From Leptoclinus maculatus (Eukaryota > Chordata > Actinopteri > Perciformes > Stichaeidae): 64,000 nt of DNA. The translations under genes were made by a program, and so were the position numbers. Of this stretch, positions 60,466 to 64,000 are shown piece by piece (within the stretch, counting starts at the first letter, position 1; every line of letters starts with the position of its first letter). Below the pieces are notes generated by a model, which did no database searches, had not been told where the DNA came from, and saw only the letters and a list, made by a program, of their open reading frames with translations. The stretch covers positions 212,001-276,000 of the forward strand of contig JAVDOI010000072.1 of the NCBI GenBank assembly GCA_032191485.1, given 5' to 3'.

Positions 60466-62260
60466 GTGCATTATCGTTGATGATTTTCCATTTAGAAAGA
60501 AGACTGAGCACTTAGAACATAAATCAATGCAAAGTGCTCATCTGGGTCACAAAGGAAAGATAGTTTGGCAGCAGCAGAGGTTAGAGAAGCAATTTTGGAC
60601 CTATATTTTAAAATCTCTGAAAGCGGCTTGATGAATAAAGCAGATAAGTATTGGGTAGTCAAAGTATAGGTGTTTCGGGCAACAAGCAGGCAGCTCTCAC
60701 AATATTCTGAAAGTGCAGATTTACTTAAACATAGTATTTAGTTGATTACAAGCATAAAGGCCAAACCAGAAAGTCACAAAAAATCATCCACACGTCCGCG
60801 TAGTGTGAAATGGCTAAATGTAGTTGGAGAGCTAACTACTGACATGCTAGCAAGCCAGGAACGTGCTAGCACTAGTCAGTCACAATAGTTTTCTAAACTT
60901 TTCTCTGTAATGTATGGAAGCCCATTTCTATGGAAGCCCATTCCCGCCAGCAAAAAAAAAAAAAAGATCACTAAAAAAAAAAATAGTACCGGTAACTTAA
61001 AAAAAAAAAAAAAATAGGATCACCAAAAAAAAAAAAAAAAAAAATAGTAACTAAAAAAAAAAATGTAATTCACAAAAAAAATGAAAAATCCACCCACAAA
61101 ATAAATAATAATAATTCTAATAATTTTTTTTTTTTTTTTTTATTTTACTTTTTTGCCACCAGCAAAAAAAAAAGAAAAAAAAAAAATGTTGGTGCGTCCA
61201 TCTGTAACCATAACACTGACCAGATTTTTCCAGTTGCTATAGAAAGTCGAAATTATTACATTGAAGACTTCTTTAAACGTGGCTTTACAACAGATGATAT
61301 ACAGATGATGTTTCACATGGATTGGACTGAGCAAATATACCCTTGAATAGAATGTTAAGCAAGAAGCAGCTCTGGAGTATAAAGAATGAAACCAATGTGG
61401 CCGAGGTGGCGACCAATAAACAGCAACTGGAAACATCTTTTTTTTTTTGCTGAGAGAGAAAAAGTGAAAAAAAAAATATGTATATATATATTTTTTTTTT
61501 TTGTGAATTAATTTCTTTTTTTTTTTTTTTTTGTGAATTAATTATATCTTTTTTATTTATTTTTTTAAGTTACTATTTTTTTTTTTAGTGATCTTATTTT
61601 TTTAATTTTTTTTTGTGATCTTTTTTTTTTAATTTTTTTTTGTGATCTTTTTTTTTTTGTTTTGCTGCGGGAATGGGCTTCCATAGTATTTCATGTGTTG
61701 TAAAGCCACGTTTTAAAGAAGTCTTCAATGTACTCACAATCCATTCATATGTCATAGCTGCTTCTATGACTGTTGTGTTAAAGTATCTCATAATTTCGAC
61801 TTTCTATAGCAACTGGAAAAATCTGGTCAGTGTTATGGTTACAGATGGATGCACCAAAAGTTTTCTTTTTTTTTGCTGGTGGAAAAAAAGTAAAATAAAA
61901 AAAATATATATATTAGAATTATTATTATTTCTTTTGTGGGTGGATTATTTTTTTTTTTTTTCTTTTGTGAATTGCATTTTTTTTTTGAAGTTACTATTTT
62001 TTTTTTTTTTTTTTTTTTTTAGGGATCTTATTTTTTTTTTTTTTTTATAGTGATCTTTTTTTTTTTTTTGCTGGCGGGATGGGCTTCCATAGTAATGTGT
62101 CATTTAATTTCCCCTGGTATTTTGTTGGCAGGGTTTTACATCATGCCATTCAAGAGTTATTGAAGTGGGGGAAGAACTATTTATGCCTGCTAACTGTTAA
62201 TTAACTGCCATCAGTTAGCAAGCTTGTTAGCTTGGTCGCTAATGGGTCGTTTTGGGTCCG
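60466..62260. repeat. Imperfect tandem duplication, copy 2, interrupted by a fold-back element
   Basis: Same unit as 59591-60450, split by the insertion 60914-62091. Across the insertion the copy reads CTCTGTAATGT | GTCATTTAATT, aligning with uninterrupted CTCTGTACTGTGCCGTTTACT in copy 1. The copies differ at many positions, so the duplication is old. Confidence 0.75.
60914..62091. mobile_element. AT-rich fold-back / terminal-inverted-repeat element, non-autonomous
   Basis: It begins ATGGAAGCCCATTT, with a second end at 60928-60951 (CTATGGAAGCCCATTCCCGC..), and finishes with the reverse complement GGGCTTCCAT at 62081-62090. A further right-type end lies at 61664-61686, so one element (60928-61686) seems joined to an inverted partial copy. 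Arms of several hundred bases pair: 61190-61300 is complementary to 61700-61856, and 61081-61122 to 61897-61945. The arms are packed with A- or T-runs spaced by GATCACT and TAGTAACTT words. GTAATGT occurs on both flanks (60907-60913 and 62092-62098), as expected for a target-site duplication. It has no coding capacity. Confidence 0.75.
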
Positions 62261-63095
62261 ACTCTCCACCAGCATTAGTAGGACGGTTTGCTATTTGTTA
62301 ACAGTGCAAATTAGTTTTTCATTTATGTTAGCCACTACTATCTTTTTTATTTCTGTTTGAATTTTTTTATTCTGTTGAATGTCCAGCTAATCTTCTTCCT
62401 TTTGATGGAATCACAACTGGTGTTTTCAGTGTTACGGTGAACTTGCAAGGACGTTTTTAAACATCCTCTGCTGTTAAATTTAATACATTTAATTAACTTT
62501 TTTTTTTATATGACATGATTATGACACAGTCAGTGGGTAAAGGATAAGACCGAAGAGAGGGTGAGGAAAAGGAAAGCAGAGAGAGCAGTAAAACAGAAAG
62601 AGAGGACAGGGATGGCCAGAGAAGGTAGGGTGACAGACTGAGAGAAATACTAACAGCATTGGTTGGATTTCCCCAGCTATCCCTCAGAGTTCATCCTGAT
62701 TGTCTTGTTGTCGGTTCCCTGAAGCATGTACCTGAGCTAAAGAGACTCACTTAGACAAAGAGAGGAGCAACGTGGACAGGGGGACTCAGCACAAATATAC
62801 ATCAAGCGGAGGAGGAGAGGGGAGGAGGAGAAAGGAGGCAGAGGACAGGCAGCATTATTCAGTAAGTGCAGTCTGCCCAGTCCCATGATGCATTTGCAGC
62901 ACAAACATTATTAAAAATCAGTTCATTTGAATGTGGCCTCAGCTCCATTGCTCCTTTGTTAATCTGCCGCCTTCATCTCTCTTATAAAGAGCACAGTGAT
63001 ATAATGCTAATGTATGAGCAACCGCAGTTTACAGTATTAAACATACAGCTATTGAAGCATTGCTTATGCAACAATATGGGCCTGATTAAAAACAA

Positions 63096-63097
<2 letters not shown>

Positions 63098-63129
<32 letters not shown>
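63098..63129. repeat. (TA)16 microsatellite
   Basis: Perfect array. Confidence 0.93.
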
Positions 63130-63133
<4 letters not shown>

Positions 63134-64000
63134 CAGGTCCAGGTGTACATTCCCTTGCTGCGATACATCAGAAATCTAATTTGCTTTCAAAGTGGACCGT
63201 AAAAAAAAGTAATTTTGTTGTTCAAGTTGTACAATATTACAACTTATATTTAATTAGACTCTGCTTAACAGCATAGACTTTGTAGTAAATTAATTTCAGC
63301 ACATCATGGCAGTGTTGCATGGCACTTAGCCATAGTGAATTGAAGTGTCTCATTTCCAGTTGCTTAATCTGAATTTGGCTCTTGAAGATAACAGCGCTTT
63401 AGTAGAAGTGACAAGAATACAGTTTCACACAAAGGGAATTTGAATAGTAAGTAGAAGCAGAGAAATACTGCAACACCTACGTCAGCTGTCAAAATCCCCG
63501 TCAAAAGACTTGCTATCCCCAGTAACAGCTACCGTCACATCTTACACATGATGCTGTTATCCAAAGAAATCTCAGATAAATGGCACCCAATCGCATATGC
63601 CAGTATTGGGGAACCTGCCAAAAGAAAAAAGACAAAGTCTTGCTTCGAAGAATAGCCAGACTTGAATCCTTTTGTCTGCTACCAACAATGCCAGAGATGG
63701 TACGTCTATCTTTGTTGTTTTCCCCCTGTCCCTCCCTATCGTTACCATTTGCTGTTATTATAAGTCTTCCTGGATTAGAGTGAGAGATGATTGTCTCGCG
63801 TTAGCCAGCCAGACTCTCCATCCAAGATATTAAGAGGCTTTGTCTCTGCTTCATATCACCATATCACTTACTCTGCTGTCGCTGCTTTTACACAATGTCC
63901 TTCTGGATAAGTGTCGGATTAATGTCTACAATGAAAAGACACCTGTGTTTTGCAGAGATCAATGGTAACACATGGTAACTCACTAGGAGGAATGTGCGTT

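Larger units (their letters stand above)
57443..64000 (+). other. plxna1: plxna1 intron downstream of exon l (3' end outside window)
   Basis: Phase 2 at its 5' end. Contains a dispersed repeat at 58433-58563, an imperfect tandem duplication (59591-60450 and 60466-62260) with a nested fold-back element, another dispersed repeat at 59817-60065, purine-rich DNA at 62560-62850 and a (TA)16 array at 63098-63129. The expected next plexin exon was not found, so the intron probably runs past the end of the window. Confidence 0.75.

Noticed and set aside
63580..63783. Short open frame with KEISDKWHPIAYAS just upstream in another frame, and a GTACGT possible donor
   Set aside because: WHPIAYAS recalls the RNase H region of Ty3-type retroelement polyproteins, but the match is short and the surrounding frames give nothing else. 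Not plexin sequence.

Overview
The window is a piece of a teleost fish chromosome, most likely from a percomorph-type genome. It carries one recognisable protein-coding gene, on the plus strand: the middle of a class-A plexin, best matched to plexin A1 (plxna1). Twelve exons between 4499 and 57442, all with GT-AG borders, join without a frame break into about 564 codons (1694 nt). The fish assignment rests on the exon protein, on very frequent CA/TG microsatellites, and on several interspersed repeat families that I recognise as common in teleosts. I cannot decide between the plxna1a and plxna1b paralogues.

Layout of the gene. Exon a (4499-4599) and the start of b (6279-6402) encode PSI1. The rest of b, c (6710-6863) and most of d (8140-8239) encode IPT1. 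The end of d, e (15077-15191) and the first residues of f encode PSI2. Exons f (30014-30214) and g (40353-40449) encode IPT2. Exon h (44960-45183) encodes PSI3. Exons i (52641-52792) and j (54307-54427) encode IPT3, and k (54611-54747) and l (57275-57442) encode IPT4. The signal peptide and sema domain lie upstream of the window. IPT5-6, the transmembrane helix and the cytoplasmic GAP/Rho-binding region lie downstream. Residue numbers used here count from the first codon of exon a.

Everything else is intron. The introns hold dozens of dinucleotide arrays, an 18-19 copy polypyrimidine minisatellite (35717-36243), copies of several dispersed teleost repeats, a frameshifted relic of a RecQ-like helicase open reading frame (50082-50212), and a tandemly duplicated segment at 59591-62260. 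One copy of that segment has been interrupted by a 1.2 kb AT-rich fold-back element, and the other copy preserves the empty site.

I found no second gene, tRNA, rRNA, CRISPR array or intact transposase. The most interesting signals are the dated fold-back insertion, the minisatellite that reiterates a 3' splice-site-like motif, a CFTR-like (TG)nTn acceptor on the PSI1 exon, the weak donor after the PSI3 exon, and two perfect intronic hairpins.
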